The notes beneath the pieces are model-generated. The model searched no databases. It was not told the origin of the DNA and saw only the letters and a program-made list of their open reading frames with translations. From Pseudeuparius sepicola (Eukaryota; Arthropoda; Insecta; Coleoptera; Anthribidae), in NCBI GenBank assembly GCA_963920635.1, contig OY987298.1, positions 85,631,454 through 85,695,453 of the forward strand: DNA of 64,000 bases. The letters are read 5' to 3'. The position numbers and the translations under genes are program-made. Each line of letters begins with the position of its first letter. Position 1 is the stretch's first letter. Positions 45,812 to 59,797 of the stretch are shown piece after piece.

Positions 45812-47317
45812 ATCGGGGAAAATTTTGGAGTATTTGCTGAATTCCGCTGTTTCTACGTCGATTCACTGTTTTCTCGTAACTTTAGTTTTTTTGTGAATTT
45901 CGATAGGAAATGTTCTTTTGTGTTACTTTCTGTGTATTTCTCTTAAAATGAGACCTTAGAACAGTGTGTGAAAACAGTTTATGCGAAATTGGATGGGAAG
46001 TTACGGAATCAGGAATAATTTCGGAGTATTTGCTGAATTCCGCTGGATCTACGTCGATTCACTGTTTTCTCGTATCTTTAGTTTTTATGTGAATTTCGAT
46101 TGGAATAGTTATTTTCAGGTTACTTTCCGAGTATTTCTCTTAACCTTAGTAGTTAGAACATTGTGTGAATACAATTTTTGCGAAATTGGATGGAAAATTA
46201 TGGAATCAGGGATAATTTCGGAGTATTTGCTGAATTCCGCTGGTTCTACGTCGATTGTCTGTTTTCTCCTAACTTTAGTTTTTATGTGATTTCGATAGGA
46301 AATGTTCTTTTCGGGTTACTTTCCGAGTATTTCTCCTAACCTTAGTAGTTAGAACACCGTGTGAATACAATTTCTGCGAAATCGGATGGAAAATTATGGA
46401 ATCAGGGATAATTTCGAAATAATGGCTTAATTCCGCTGGTTCTTCATCGATTCTCTGTTTTCTCGTAACTTTAGTTTGTATGTGAATTTCGATAGGAAAT
46501 GTTCTTTTCGGGTTACTTTCCGTGTATTTCTCTTAACCTTAGTAGTAGAACAGTGTGTGAACACGGTTTTTGCGAAATTGGATGGGATATTATTGAATCA
46601 GGCATAATTTCCGAGTATTTGCTGAATTCCGCCGGTTCTACGACATTTCTGTTTTCTCGCAACTTTAGTATTATTGTGAATTTCGATAGGAAATATTCTT
46701 TTCGTGTTGCTTTAGGTGTATTTCTCTTAAAATGAGTTCTTAGAACAGTGTGTCAAAACAGTTTTTGCGAAATTGGATGGGAAATTATCGAATCACAGAT
46801 AATTTCGGAGTATTTGCTGAATTCCGCTGTTTCTACGTCGATTCACTGTTTTCTCGTAACTTTAGTTTTTATGTGAATTTCGATAGGAAATATTCTTTTC
46901 GTGTTGCTTTAGGTGTATTTCTCTTAAAATGAGTTCTTAGAACAGTGTGTCAAAACAGTTTTTGCGAAATTGGATCTGAAATTATCGAATCACAGATAAT
47001 TTCGGAGTATTTGCTGAATTCCGCTGGTTATACGTCGATTCACTGTTTTCTCGTAACTTTAGTTCCTATGTGAATTTCGATAGGAAATGTTCCTTTCGTG
47101 TATTTCTCTTAACCTTAGTAGTTAGAACAGTGTGTGAACACAGATTTTGCGAAATTGGATGGGAAATTGTGAAATCAGGGATAATTTCGAAGTAATTGCT
47201 GAATTCCGCTGGTTCCTCGTCTATTCTCTGTTTTCTCGTAACTTTAGTTTTTTTGTGAATTTCGATAGGAAATGTTCTTTTCGTGTTACTTTCTGTGTAT
47301 TTATCTTTAAATGAGTC
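45812..47317 (+). repeat. forward run, 1,506 bp, with local monomer gain
   Basis: About 7.6 monomers. TTCTTAGAACAGTGTGTCAAA occurs at about 46738 and again about 196 bp later, so one monomer was gained relative to the 720-bp block type. Confidence 0.92.
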
Positions 47318-47780
47318 TAAAGTTACGAGAAAACAGAGAATCGACGAAGAACCAGCGGAATTCAGCAATTACTTTGTAATTATCCCTTATTAAATAATTT
47401 CCCATCCAATTTCGCATAAACTGTCACATATTGTTCTAACTACTAAGGTTAAGAGAAATACACGGACAGTATCCCGGAAAGAACATTTCCTATCGAAATT
47501 CACTTAAAAACTAAAGTTACGAGAAAACAGAGAATCGACGAGGAACCAGCGGAATTCAGCAATTACTTCGAAATTATCCCTGATTCAATAATTTCCCATC
47601 CAATTTCGCAAAAACTGTGTTCACACACTGTTCTACTACTAAGGTTAAGAGAAATACACGGAAATAACCCGAAAAGAATACTTCCTATCGAAATTCACAT
47701 AAAAACTAAACAAAGAACGTAAGATTGTGAGTGTAGATGTGAAAACAAGAAAAAGTGATAGCACTCAAAGTTAGAAAACA
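47318..47780 (-). repeat. inversion cassette, class D2
   Basis: Inverted 47318-47710; spacer 47711-47780 (allele A). Confidence 0.93.
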
Positions 47781-49793
47781 ATCGGGGAAAATTTTGGAGT
47801 ATTTGCTGAATTCCGCTGTTTCTACGTCGATTCACTGTTTTCTCGTAACTTTAGTTTTTATGTGAATTTCGATAGGAAATGTTCTTTTCGGGTCACTTTT
47901 CGTGTATTTCTCTTATAATGGGTCTTTAGAACAGTGTGTGAACACAGTTTTCGCGAAATTGGATGGGAAGTTATTGAATCAGGGATAATTTCGGGGTATT
48001 TGCTGAATTCCGCTGGATCTACGTCGATTCACTGTTTTCTCGTAACTTTAGTTTTTATGTGAATTTCGATTCGAAATGTTCTTTCCGTGTTACTTTCTGG
48101 GTATTTCTCTTTAAATGAGTCCTTAGAACAGTGTGTGAACACAGTTTATGCGAAATTGGATGAGAAGTTACGGAATCAGGAATAATTTCGGAGTATTTGC
48201 TGAATTCCGCTGGATCTACGTCGATTCACTGTTTTCTCGTATCTTTAGTTTTTATGTGAATTTCGATTGGAAATGTTCTTTTCGGGTTACTTTCCGAGTA
48301 TTTCTCTTAACCTTAGTAGTTAGAGCATTGTGTGAATACAATTTTTGCGAAATTGGATGGAAAATTATTGAATCAGGGAAAATTTCGGAGTATTGCTGAA
48401 TTCCGCTGGTTCCTCGTCGATTCTCTGTTTTCTCGAAACTTTAGTTTTTTTGTGAATTTCGATAGGAAATGTTCTTTTCGTTTTACATTCCGTGTATTTC
48501 TCTTAAAATGAGTCCTTAGAACAGCGTGTGAAAACAGTTTTTGCGAAATTGGATGGGAAATTATCGAATCACGGATAGTTTCGGAGTATTTGCTGAATTC
48601 CGCTGGTTCTACGTCGAATCTGTTTTCTCGTAACTTTAGTTTTTATGTGAATTTCGATAGGAAATGTTCTTTTCGTGTTACTTTCCTAGTATTTCTCTTA
48701 ACCTTAGTAGTTAGAACACTGTGTGAATACAATTTTTGCGAAATTGGATGGAAAATTATTGAATCAGGGAAAATTTCGGAGTATTGCTGAATTCCGCTGG
48801 TTCCTCGTCGATTCTCTGTTTTCTCGAAACTTTAGTTTTTTTGTGAATTTCGATAGGAAATGTTCTTTTCGTTTTACATTCCGTGTATTTCTCTTAAAAT
48901 GAGTCCTTAGAACAGCGTGTGAAAACAGTTTTTGCGAAATTGGATGAGAAATTATGGAATGAGGGATAATTTCGGAGTATTTGCTGAATTCCGCTGGTTC
49001 TACGTCGATTGTCTGTTTTCTCGTAACTTTAGTTTTTATGTGATTTCGATAGGAAATGTTCTTTTCGTATTACATTCCGTGTATTTCTCTTAAAATGAGT
49101 CCTTAGAACAGCGTGTGAAAACAGTTTTTGCGAAATTGGATGAGAAATTATGGAATCAAGGATAATTTTGGAGTATTTGCTGAATTCCGCTGGTTCTACG
49201 TCGATTCTCTGTTTTCTCGTAACTTTAGTTTTCGATTGGAAATGTTCAATTCGAATTACATTCCGTGTATTTCTTTTAAAATTAGTACTTAGAACAGTGT
49301 GTGAAAACAGTTTTTGCGAAATTGGATGGGAAATTATCGAATCACGGATAGTTTCGGAGTATTTGCTGAATTCCGCTGGTTCTACGTCGAATCTGTTTTC
49401 TCGTAACTTTAGTTTTTATGTGAATTTCGATAGGAAATGTTCTTTTCGGGTTACTTTCCTTCTTAAGCTGAATTGCGCCGGTTCTACGACAATTCTGTTT
49501 TCTCGTAACTTTAGTTTTTATGTGAATTTCGATTGGAAATGTTTTGTGAATACACAGAAAGTAACAAGAAATGTTACTTTCTGTGTATTTCTCTTAAAAT
49601 GATTCCTAACAACAGCGTGTGAAAGCAGTTTATGCGAAATTGGATGGTAAATTAAGGAATCAGGGATAATTTCGAAGTAATTGCTGAATTCCGCTGGTTC
49701 CTCGTCTATTCTCTGTTTTCTCGTAACTTCAGTTTTTTTGTGAATTTCGATAGGAAATGTTCTTTTCGTGTTACTTTATTCTTTAAATGAGTC
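47781..49793 (+). repeat. forward run, 2,013 bp, contains 16,176-bp unit junction
   Basis: About 10.2 monomers. The copy 1/copy 2 join is at 48526-48555. It contains the hairpin at 49549. Confidence 0.92.
49549..49589. repeat. perfect hairpin, 17-bp arms
   Basis: Copy 2 of the 33373 hairpin. Confidence 0.9.
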
Positions 49794-50256
49794 TAAAGTT
49801 ACGAGAAAACAGAGAATCGACGAAGAACCAGCGGAATTCAGTAATTACTTTGAAATTATCCCTGATTAAATAATTTCCCATCCAATTTCGCATAAACTGT
49901 CACATATTGTTCTAACTACTAAGGTTAAAAGAAATACAGGGAAAGTAACCCGAAAAGAACATTTCCTATCGAAATTAACATAAAAACTAAAGTTACGAGA
50001 AAACAGAGAATCGACGAGGAACCAGCGGAATTCAGCAATTACTTCGAAATTATCCCTGATTCAATAATTTCTCATCCAATTTCGAAAAAACTGTGTTCAC
50101 ACACTGTTCTACTACTAAGGTTAAGAGAAATACACGGAAATAACCCGAAAAGAATACTTCCTATCGAAATTCACATAAAAACTAAACAAAGAACGTAAGA
50201 TTGTGAGTGTAGATGTGAAAACAAGAAAAAGTGATAGCACTCAAAGTTAGAAAACA
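49794..50256 (-). repeat. inversion cassette, class D1 (copy 2)
   Basis: Inverted 49794-50186; spacer 50187-50256. Equivalent of 33618-34080. Confidence 0.93.
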
Positions 50257-52268
50257 ATCGGGGAAAATTTTGGAGTATTTGCTGAATTCCGCTGTTTCTA
50301 CGTCGATTCACTGTTTTCTCGTAACTTTAGTTTTTATGTGAATTTCGATAGGAAATGTTCTTTTCGGGTCACTTTCCGAGTATTTCTCTTAACCTTAGTA
50401 GTTAGAACAGTGTGTGAAAACAGTTTTTGCGAAATTGGATGGGAAATTTTGGAATCAGGGATAATATCGAAATAATGGCTTAATTCCGCTGGTTCTTCAT
50501 CGATTCTCTGTTTTCTCGTAACTTTAGTTCCTATGTGAATTTCGATAGGAAATGTTCCTTTCGTGTATTCCTCTTAACCTTAGTAGTTAGAACAGTGTGT
50601 GAACACAGTTTTTGCGAATTTGGATGGGAAATTGTGGAATCAGGGATAATTTCGAAGTAATTGCTGAATTCCGCTGGTCCCTCGTCGATTCTCTGTTTTC
50701 TCGTAACTTTAGCTTTTTTGGGAATTTCGATAGGAAATGTTCTTTTCGGGTTACTTTCCGAGTATTTCTCTTAACCTTAGTAGTTAAACAGTGTGTGAAA
50801 ACAGTTTTTGCGAAATTGGATGGGAAATTTTGGAATCAGGGATAATTTCGGAGTATTTGCTGAATTGCGCTGGTTCTACGTCGATTCACTGTTTTCTCGT
50901 AACTTTAGTTTTTATGTGAATTTCGATTCGAAATGTTCTTTCCGTGTTACTTTCTGGGTATTTCTCTTTAAATGAGTCCTTAGAACAGTGTGTGAACACA
51001 GCTTTCGCGAAATTGGATGGGAAATTATGGAATCAGGGATAATTTCGAAGTAATTGCTGAATTCCGCTGGTTCCTCGTCTATTCTCTGTTTTCTCGTCAC
51101 TTTAGTTTTTTTGTGAATTTCGATAGGAAATGTTCTTTTCGTGTTACTTTCCGAGTATTTCTCTTAACCTTAGTAGTTAGAACACTGTGTGAATACAATT
51201 TTTGCGAAATTGGATGGAAAATTATTGAATCAGGGATAATTTCGGAGTATTGCTGAATTCCGCTGGTTCCTCGTCGATTCTCTGTTTTCTCGAAACTTTA
51301 GTTTTTTTTGTGAATTTCGATAGGAAATGTTCTTTTCGTATTACATTCCGTGTATTTCTCTTAAAATGAGTCCTTAGAACAGCGTGTGAAAACAGTTTTT
51401 GCGAAATTGGATGAGAAATTATGGAATGAGGGATAATTTCGGAGTATTTGCTGAATTCCGCTGGTTCTACGTCGATTGTCTGTTTTCTCGTAACTTTAGT
51501 TTTTATGTGATTTCGATAGGAAATGTTCTTTTCGTATTACATTCCGTGTATTTCTCTTAAAATGAGTCCTTAGAACAGCGTGTGAAAACAGTTTTTGCGA
51601 AATTGGATGAGAAATTATGGAATCAAGGATAATTTTGGAGTATTTGCTGAATTCCGCTGGTTCTACGTCGATTCTCTGTTTTCTCGTAACTTTAGTTTTC
51701 GATTGGAAATGTTCAATTCGAATTACATTGCGTGTATTTCTTTTAAAATTAGTACTTAGAACAGTGTGTGAAAACAGTTTTTGCGAAATTGGATGGGAAA
51801 TTATCGAATCACGGATAGTTTCGGAGTATTTGCTGAATTCCGCTGGTTCTACGTCGAATCTGTTTTCTCGTAACTTTAGTTTTTATGTGAATTTCGATAG
51901 GAAATGTTCTTTTCGGGTTACTTTCCGAGTATTTCTCTTAAGCTGAATTGCGCCGGTTCTACGACAATTCTGTTTTCTCGTAACTTTAGTTTTTATGTGA
52001 ATTTCGATTGGAAATGTTTTGTGAATACACAGAAAGTTACAAGAAATGTTACTTTCTGTGTATTTCTCTTAAAATGAGTCCTAACAACAGCGTGTGAAAG
52101 CAGTTTATGCGAAATTGGATGGTAAATTAAGGAATCAGGGATAATTTCGAAGTAATTGCTGAATTCCGCTGGTTCCTCGTCTATTCTCTGTTTTCTCGTA
52201 ACTTCAGTTTTTTTGTGAATTTCGATAGGAAATGTTCTTTTCGTGTTACTTTCTTCTTTAAATGAGTC
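50257..52268 (+). repeat. forward run, 2,012 bp (copy 2)
   Basis: Equivalent of 34081-36092, including the TCACTTTAG variant near 51097. Confidence 0.92.
52024..52064. repeat. imperfect hairpin (one arm mismatch)
   Basis: Copy 2 of the 35848 hairpin. Confidence 0.88.
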
Positions 52269-52725
52269 TAAAGTTACGAGAAAACAGAGAATCGACGAAG
52301 AACCAGCGGAATTCAGTAATTACTTTGAAATTATCCCTGATTAAATAATTTCCCATCCAATTTCGCACTGTCACATATTGTTCTAACTACTAAGGCTAAA
52401 AGAAATACAGGGAAAGTAACCCGAAAAGAACATTTCCTATCGAAATTCACATAAAAACTAAAGTTACGAGAAAACAGAGAATCGACGAGGAACCAGCGGA
52501 ATTCAGCAATTACTTCGAAATTATCCCTGATGCAATAATTTCCCATCCAATTTCGAAAAAACTGTGTTCACACACTGTTCTACTACTAAGGTTAAGAGAA
52601 ATACACGGAAATAACCAGAAAAGAATACTTCCTATCGAAATTCACATAAAAACTAAACAAAGAACGTAAGATTGTGAGTGTAGATGTGAAAACAAGAAAG
52701 TGATAGCACTCAAAGTTAGAAAACA
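52269..52725 (-). repeat. inversion cassette, class D1, short spacer (copy 2)
   Basis: Inverted 52269-52657; spacer 52658-52725. Equivalent of 36093-36549. Confidence 0.93.
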
Positions 52726-53657
52726 ATCGGGGAAAATTTTGGAGTATTTGCAGAATTCCGATGTTTCTACGTCGATTCACTGTTTTCTCGTAACTTTAGT
52801 TTTTATGTGAATTTCGATAGGAAATGTTCTTTTCGGGTCACTTTTCGTGTATTTCTCTTAAAATGGGTCTTTAGAACAGTGCGTGAACACAGTTTTCGCG
52901 AAATTTTATGGGAAGTTATTGAATCAGGGATAATTTCGGGGTATTTGCTGAATTCCGCTGGATCTACGTCGATTCACTGTTTTCTCGTATCTTTAGTTTT
53001 TATGTGAATTTCGATTGGAAATGTTCTTTTCGGGTTACTTTCCGAGTATTTCTCTTAACCTTAGTAGTTAGAACAGTGTGTGAACACAGTTTTCGCGAAA
53101 TTGGATGGGAAGTTATTGAATCAGGGATAATTTCGGGGTATTTGCTGAATTCCGCTGGATCTACGTCGATTCACTGTTTTCTCGTATCTTTAGTTTTTAT
53201 GTGAATTTCGATTGGAAATGTTCTTTTCGGGTTACTTTCCGAGTATTTCTCTTAACCTTAGTAGTTAGAACAGTGTGTGAAAACAGTTTTTGCGAAATTG
53301 GATGGGAAATTTTGGAATCAGGGATAATTACGGAGTATTTGCTGAATTGCGCTGGTTCTACGTCGATTCGCTGTTTTCTCGTAACTTTAGTTTTTATGTG
53401 AATTTCGATTCGAAATGTTCTTTCCGTGCTACTTTCTGGGTATTTCTCTTTAAATGAGTCCTTAGAACAGTGTGTGAACACAGCTTTCGCGAAATTGGAT
53501 GGGAAATTATGGAATCAGGGATAATTTCGAAGTAATTGCTGAATTCCGCTGGTTCCTCGTCTATTCTCTGTTTTCTCGTAACTTTAGTTTTTTTGTGAAT
53601 TTCGATAGGAAATGTTCCTTTCGTGTAACTTTCTGTGCATTTATCTTTAAATGAGTC
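52726..53657 (+). repeat. forward run, 932 bp (copy 2)
   Basis: Equivalent of 36550-37481, with the extra monomer at about 53004-53200. Confidence 0.92.
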
Positions 53658-53926
53658 TCAAGTTACGAGAAAACAGAGAATCGACGAAGAACCAGCGGAA
53701 TTCAGCAATTACTTCGAAATTATCCCTGATTCAATAATTTCCCATCCAATTACGCAAAAACTGTGTTCACACACTGTTCTACTACTAAGGTTAAGAGAAA
53801 TACACGGAAATAACCCGAAAAGAATACTTCCTATCGAAATTCACATAAAAACTAAACAAAGAACGTAAGATTGTGAGTTTAGATGTGAAAACAAGAAAAA
53901 GTGAGAGCACTCAAAGTTAGAAAACA
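53658..53926 (-). repeat. inversion cassette, class Sb (copy 2)
   Basis: Inverted 53658-53856; spacer 53857-53926. Equivalent of 37482-37750. Confidence 0.93.
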
Positions 53927-54646
53927 ATCGGGGAAAATTCTGGAGTATTTGCTGAATTCCGCTGTTTCTACGTCGATTCACTGTTTTCTCGTAACTTTAG
54001 TTTTTATGTGAATTTCGATAGGAAATGTTCTTTTCGGGTCACTTTCCGTGTATTTCTCTTAACCTTAGTGGTAGAACAGTGTGTGAATACGGTTTTTGCG
54101 AAATTGGATGGGATATTATTGAATCAGGCATAATTTCGGAGTATTTGCTGAATTCCGCCGGTTCTACGACATTTCTGTTTTCTCGCAACTTTAGTATTAT
54201 TGTGAATTTCGATAGGAAATATTCTTTTCGTGTTGCTTTAGGTGTATTTCTCTTAAAATGAGTTCTTAGAACAGTGTGTCAAAACAGTTTTTGCGAAATT
54301 GGATGGGAAATTATCGAATCACAGATAATTTCGGAGTATTTGCTGAATTCCGCTGGTTATACGTCGATTCACTGTTTTCTCGTAACTTTAGTTCCTATGT
54401 GAATTTCGATAGGAAATGTTCCTTTCGTGTATTTCTCTTAACCTTAGTAGTTAGAACAGTGTGTGAACACAGATTTTGCGAAATTGGATGGGAAATTGTG
54501 GAATCAGGGATAATTTCGAAGTAATTGCTGAATTCCGCTGGTTCCTCGTCTATTCTCTGTTTTCTCGTAACTTTAGTTTTTTTGTGAATTTCGATAGGAA
54601 ATGTTCTTTTCGTGTTACTTTCTGTGTATTTCTCTTTAAATGAGTC
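53927..54646 (+). repeat. forward run, 720 bp (copy 2)
   Basis: Equivalent of 37751-38470. Confidence 0.92.
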
Positions 54647-55109
54647 TAAAGTTACGAGAAAACAGAGAATCGACGAAGAACCAGCGGAATTCAGCACTTA
54701 CTTTGTAATTATCCCTTATTAAATAATTTCCCATCCAATTTCGCATAAACTGTCACATATTGTTCTAACTACTAAGGTTAAGAGAAATACACGGACAGTA
54801 TCCCGGAAAGAACATTTCCTATCGAAATTCACTTAAAAACTAAAGTTACGAGAAAACAGAGAATCGACGGGGAACCAGCGGAATTCAGCAATTACTTCGA
54901 AATTATCCCTGATTCAATAATTTCCCATCCAATTTCGCAAAAACTGTGTTCACACACTGTTCTACTACTAAGGTTAAGAGAAATACACGGAAATAACCCG
55001 AAAAGAATACTTCCTATCGAAATTCACATAAAAACTAAGCAAAGAACGTAAGATTGTGAGTGTAGATGTGAAAACAAGAAAAAGTGATAGCACTCAAAGT
55101 TAGAAAACA
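54647..55109 (-). repeat. inversion cassette, class D2 (copy 2)
   Basis: Inverted 54647-55039; spacer 55040-55109. Equivalent of 38471-38933. Confidence 0.93.
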
Positions 55110-56397
55110 ATCGGGGATAATTTTGGAGTATTTGCTGAATTCCGCTGTTTCTACGTCGATTCACTGTTTTCTCGTACTTTAGTTTTTATGTGAATTTCGA
55201 TAGGAAATGTTCTTTTCGGGTCACTTTCCGAGTATTTCTCTTAACCTTAGTAGTTAGAACAGTGTGTGAAAACAGTTTTTGCGAAATTGGATGGGAAATT
55301 TTGGAATCAGGGATAATATCGAAATAATGGCTTAATTCCGCTGGTTCTTCATCGATTCTCTGTTTTCTCGTAACTTTAGTTCCTATGTGAATTTCGATAG
55401 GAAATGTTCCTTTCGTGTATTCCTCTTAACCTTAGTAGTTAGAACAGTGTGTGAACACAGTTTTTGCGAATTTGGATGGAAAATTATGGAATCAGGAATA
55501 ATTTCGGAGTATTTGCTGAATTCCGCTGGTTCTACGTCGATTGTCTGTTTTCTCGTAACTTTAGTTTTTATGTGATTTCGATAGGAAATGTTCTTTTCGG
55601 GTTACTTTCCGAGTATTTCTCCTAACCTTAGTGGTTAGAACACCGTGTGAATACAATTTCTGCGAAATCGGATGGAAAATTATGGAATCAGGGATAATTT
55701 CGAAATAATGGCTTAATTCCGCTGGTTCTTCATCGATTCTCGGTTTTCTCGTAACTTTAGTTTGTATGTGAATTTCGATAGGAAATGTTCTTTTCGGGTT
55801 ACTTTCCGTGTATTTCTCTTAACCTTAGTAGTAGAACAGTGTGTGAACACGGTTTTTGCGAAATTGGATGGGATATTATTGAATCAGGCATAATTTCGGA
55901 GTATTTGCTGAATTCCGCCGGTTCTACGACATTTCTGTTTTCTCGCAACTTTAGTATTATTGTGAATTTCGATAGGAAATATTCTTTTCGTGTTGCTTTA
56001 GGTGTATTTCTCTTAAAATGAGTTCTTAGAACAGTGTGTCAAAACAGTTTTTGCGAAATTGGATGGGAAATTATCGAATCACAGATAATTTCGGAGTATT
56101 TGCTGAATTCCGCTGGTTATACGTCGATCCACTGTTTTCTCGTAACTTTAGTTCCTATGTGAATTTCGATAGGAAATGTTCCTTTCGTGTATTTCTCTTA
56201 ACCTTAGTAGTTAGAACAGTGTGTGAACACAGATTTTGCGAAATTGGATGGGAAATTATGGAATCAGGGATAATTTCGAAGTAATTGCTGAATTCCGCTG
56301 GTTCCTCGTCTATTCTCTGTTTTCTCGTAACTTTAGCTTTTTTGGGAATTTCGATAGGAAATGTTCTTTTCGGGTTACTTTCTTCTTTAAATGAGTC
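55110..56397 (+). repeat. forward run, 1,288 bp (copy 2)
   Basis: Equivalent of 38934-40221, including TCTCGGTTTT near 55740. Confidence 0.92.
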
Positions 56398-56858
56398 TAA
56401 AGTTACGAGAAAACAGAATCGACGAAGAACCAGCGGAATTCAGTAATTACTTTGAAATTATCCCTGATTCAATAATTTCCCATCCAATTTCGCATAAACT
56501 GTCACATATTGTTCTAACTACTAAGGTTAAAAGAAATACAGGGAAAGTAACCCGAAAAGAACATTTCGTATCGAAATTCACATAAAAACTAAAGTTACGA
56601 GAAAACAGAGAATCGACGAGGAACCAGCGGAATTCAGCAATTACTTCGAAATTATCCCTGATTCAATAATTTCCCATCCAATTTCGAAAAAACTGTGTTC
56701 ACACACTGTTCTACTACTAAGGTTAAGAGAAATACACGGAAATAACCCGAAAAGAATACTTCCTATGGAAATTCACATAAAAACTAAACAAAGAACGTAA
56801 GATTGTGAGTGTAGATGTGAAAACAAGAAAAAGTGATAGCACTCAAAGTTAGAAAACA
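56398..56858 (-). repeat. inversion cassette, class D1 (copy 2)
   Basis: Inverted 56398-56788; spacer 56789-56858. Equivalent of 40222-40682. Confidence 0.92.
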
Positions 56859-57787
56859 ATCGGGGAAAATTTTGGAGTATTTGCTGAATTCCGCTGTTTC
56901 TACATCGATTCACTGTTTTCTCGTAACTTTAGTTTTTTTGTGAATTTCGATAGGAAATGTTCTTTTCGTGTTACTTTCTGTGTATTTCTCTTAAAATGAG
57001 ACCTTAGAACAGTGTGTGAAAACAGTTTATGCGAAATTGGATGGGAAGTTACGGAATCAGGAATAATTTCGGAGTATTTGCTGAATTCCGCTGGATCTAC
57101 GTCGATTCACTGTTTTCTTGTATCTTTAGTTTTTATGTGAATTTCGATTGGAAATGTTCTTTTCAGGTTACTTTCCGAGTATTTCTCTTAACCTTAGTAG
57201 TTAGAACATTGTGTGAATACAATTTTTGCGAAATTGGATGGAAAATTATGGAATCAGGGATAATTTCGGAGTATTTGCTGAATTCCGCTGGTTCTACGTC
57301 GATTGTCTGTTTTCTCGTAACTTTAGTTTTTATGTGATTTCGATAGGAAATGTTCTTTTCGGGTTACTTTCCGAGTATTTCTCCTAACCTTAGTAGTTAG
57401 AACACCGTGTGAATACAATTTCTGCGAAATCGGATGGAAAATTATGGAATCAGGGATAATTTCGAAATAATGGCTTAATTCCGCTGGTTCTTCATCGATT
57501 CTCTGTTTTCTCGTAACTTTAGTTTGTATGTGAATTTCGATAGGAAATGTTCTTTCCGTGTTACTTTCTGTATTTCTCTTTAAATGAGTCCTTAGAACAG
57601 TGTGTGAACACAGCTTTCGCGAAATTGGATGGGAAATTATGGAATCAGGGATAATTTCGAAGTAATTGCTGAATTCCGCTGGTTCCTCGTCTATTCTCTG
57701 TTTTCTCGTAACTTTAGTTTTTTTGTGAATTTCGATAGGAAATGTTCCTTTCGTGTTACTTTCTGTGCATTTATCTTTAAATGAGTC
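56859..57787 (+). repeat. forward run, 929 bp (copy 2)
   Basis: Equivalent of 40683-41611; also repeated about 1,198 bp downstream. Confidence 0.92.
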
Positions 57788-58056
57788 TAAAGTTACGAGA
57801 AAACAGTGAATCGACGTAGATCCAGCGGAATTCAGCAAATACTCCGTAATTATTCCTGATTCCGTAACTTCCCATCCAATTTCGCATAAACTGTTTTCAC
57901 ACACTGTTCTAAGGTCTCATTTTAAGAGAAATACACGGAAATAACCCGAAAAGAATACTTCCTATCGAAATTCACATAAAAACTAAACAAAGAACGTAAG
58001 ATTGTGAGTTTAGATGTGAATCAAGAAAAAGTGAGAGCACTCAAAGTTAGAAAACA
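57788..58056 (-). repeat. inversion cassette, class Sa (copy 2)
   Basis: Inverted 57788-57987; spacer 57988-58056. Equivalent of 41612-41880. Confidence 0.93.
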
Positions 58057-59366
58057 ATCGGGGAAAATTTTGGAGTATTTGCTGAATTCCGCTGTTTCTA
58101 CATCGATTCACTGTTTTCTCGTAACTTTAGTTTTTTTGTGAATTTCGATAGGAAATGTTCTTTTCGTGTTACTTTCTGTGTATTTCTCTTAAAATGAGAC
58201 CTTAGAACAGTGTGTGAAAACAGTTTATGCGAAATTGGATGGGAAGTTACGGAATCAGGAATAATTTCGGAGTATTTGCTGAATTCCGCTGGATCTACGT
58301 CGATTCACTGTTTTCTTGTATCTTTAGTTTTTATGTGAATTTCGATTGGAAATGTTCTTTTCAGGTTACTTTCCGAGTATTTCTCTTAACCTTAGTAGTT
58401 AGAACATTGTGTGAATACAATTTTTGCGAAATTGGATGGAAAATTATGGAATCAGGGATAATTTCGGAGTATTTGCTGAATTCCGCTGGTTCTACGTCGA
58501 TTGTCTGTTTTCTCGTAACTTTAGTTTTTATGTGATTTCGATAGGAAATGTTCTTTTCGGGTTACTTTCCGAGTATTTCTCCTAACCTTAGTAGTTAGAA
58601 CACCGTGTGAATACAATTTCTGCGAAATCGGATGGAAAATTATGGAATCAGGGATAATTTCGAAATAATGGCTTAATTCCGCTGGTTCTTCATCGATTCT
58701 CTGTTTTCTCGTAACTTTAGTTTGTATGTGAATTTCGATAGGAAATGTTCTTTTCGGGTTACTTTCCGTGTATTTCTCTTAACCTTAGTAGTAGAACAGT
58801 GTGTGAACACGGTTTTTGCGAAATTGGATGGGATATTATTGAATCAGTCATAATTTCGGAGTATTTGCTGAATTCCGCCGGTTCTACGACATTTCTGTTT
58901 TCTCGCAACTTTAGTATTATTGTGAATTTCGATAGGAAATATTCTTTTCGTGTTGCTTTAGGTGTATTTCTCTTAAAATGAGTTCTTAGAACAGTGTGTC
59001 AAAACAGTTTTTGCGAAATTGGATGGGAAATTATCGAATCACAGATAATTTCGGAGTATTTGCTGAATTCCGCTGGTTATACGTCGATTCACTGTTTTCT
59101 CGTAACTTTAGTTCCTATGTGAATTTCGATAGGAAATGTTCCTTTCGTGTATTTCTCTTAACCTTAGTAGTTAGAACAGTGTGTGAACACAGATTTTGCG
59201 AAATTGGATGGGAAATTGTGGAATCAGGGATAATTTCGAAGTAATTGCTGAATTCCGCTGGTTCCTCGTCTATTCTCTGTTTTCTCGTAACTTTAGTTTT
59301 TTTGTGAATTTCGATAGGAAATGTTCTTTTCGTGTTACTTTCTGTGTATTTCTCTTTAAATGAGTC
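58057..59366 (+). repeat. forward run, 1,310 bp (copy 2)
   Basis: Equivalent of 41881-43190. Confidence 0.92.
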
Positions 59367-59797
59367 TAAAGTTACGAGAAAACAGAGAATCGACGAAGAA
59401 CCAGCGGAATTCAGCAATTACTTTGTAATTATCCCTTATTAAATAATTTCCCATCCAATTTCGCATAAACTGTCACATATTGTTCTAACTACTAAGGTTA
59501 AGAGAAATACACGGACAGTATCCCGGAAAGAACATTTCCTATCGAAATTCACTACTAAAGTTACGAGAAAACAGAGAATCGACGAGGAACCAGCGGAATT
59601 CAGCAATTACTTCGAAATTATCCCTGATTCAATAATTTCCCATCCAATTTCGCAAAAACTGTGTTCACACACTACTACTAAGGTTAAGAGAAATACACGG
59701 AAATAACCCGAAAAGAATACTTCCTATCGAAATTCACATAAAAACTAAGCAAAGAACGTAAGAACAAGAAAGTGATAGCACTCAAAGTTAGAAAACA
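59367..59797 (-). repeat. inversion cassette, class D2, chimeric spacer (copy 2)
   Basis: Inverted 59367-59749; spacer remnant 59750-59797. Equivalent of 43191-43621. Confidence 0.92.
59750..59797 (+). repeat. truncated chimeric cassette spacer, second copy
   Basis: This is the copy-2 equivalent of the 48-bp spacer at 43574, with the same deletion and the same chimeric ends. Confidence 0.85.

Larger units (their letters stand above)
32350..48525. repeat. 16,176-bp higher-order unit, copy 1 (complete)
   Basis: Every landmark in this interval recurs 16,176 bp downstream: ten inverted cassettes, ten spacers, two short hairpins and private variants such as TCACTTTAG at 34921, TGCTACTTTC at 37252, ACGGGGAACC at 38691, TCTCGGTTTT at 39564 and TCAATGAT at 45400. 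The only difference I found is C at 32733 against A at 48909. The left limit is where identity with the second copy begins. Confidence 0.93.
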
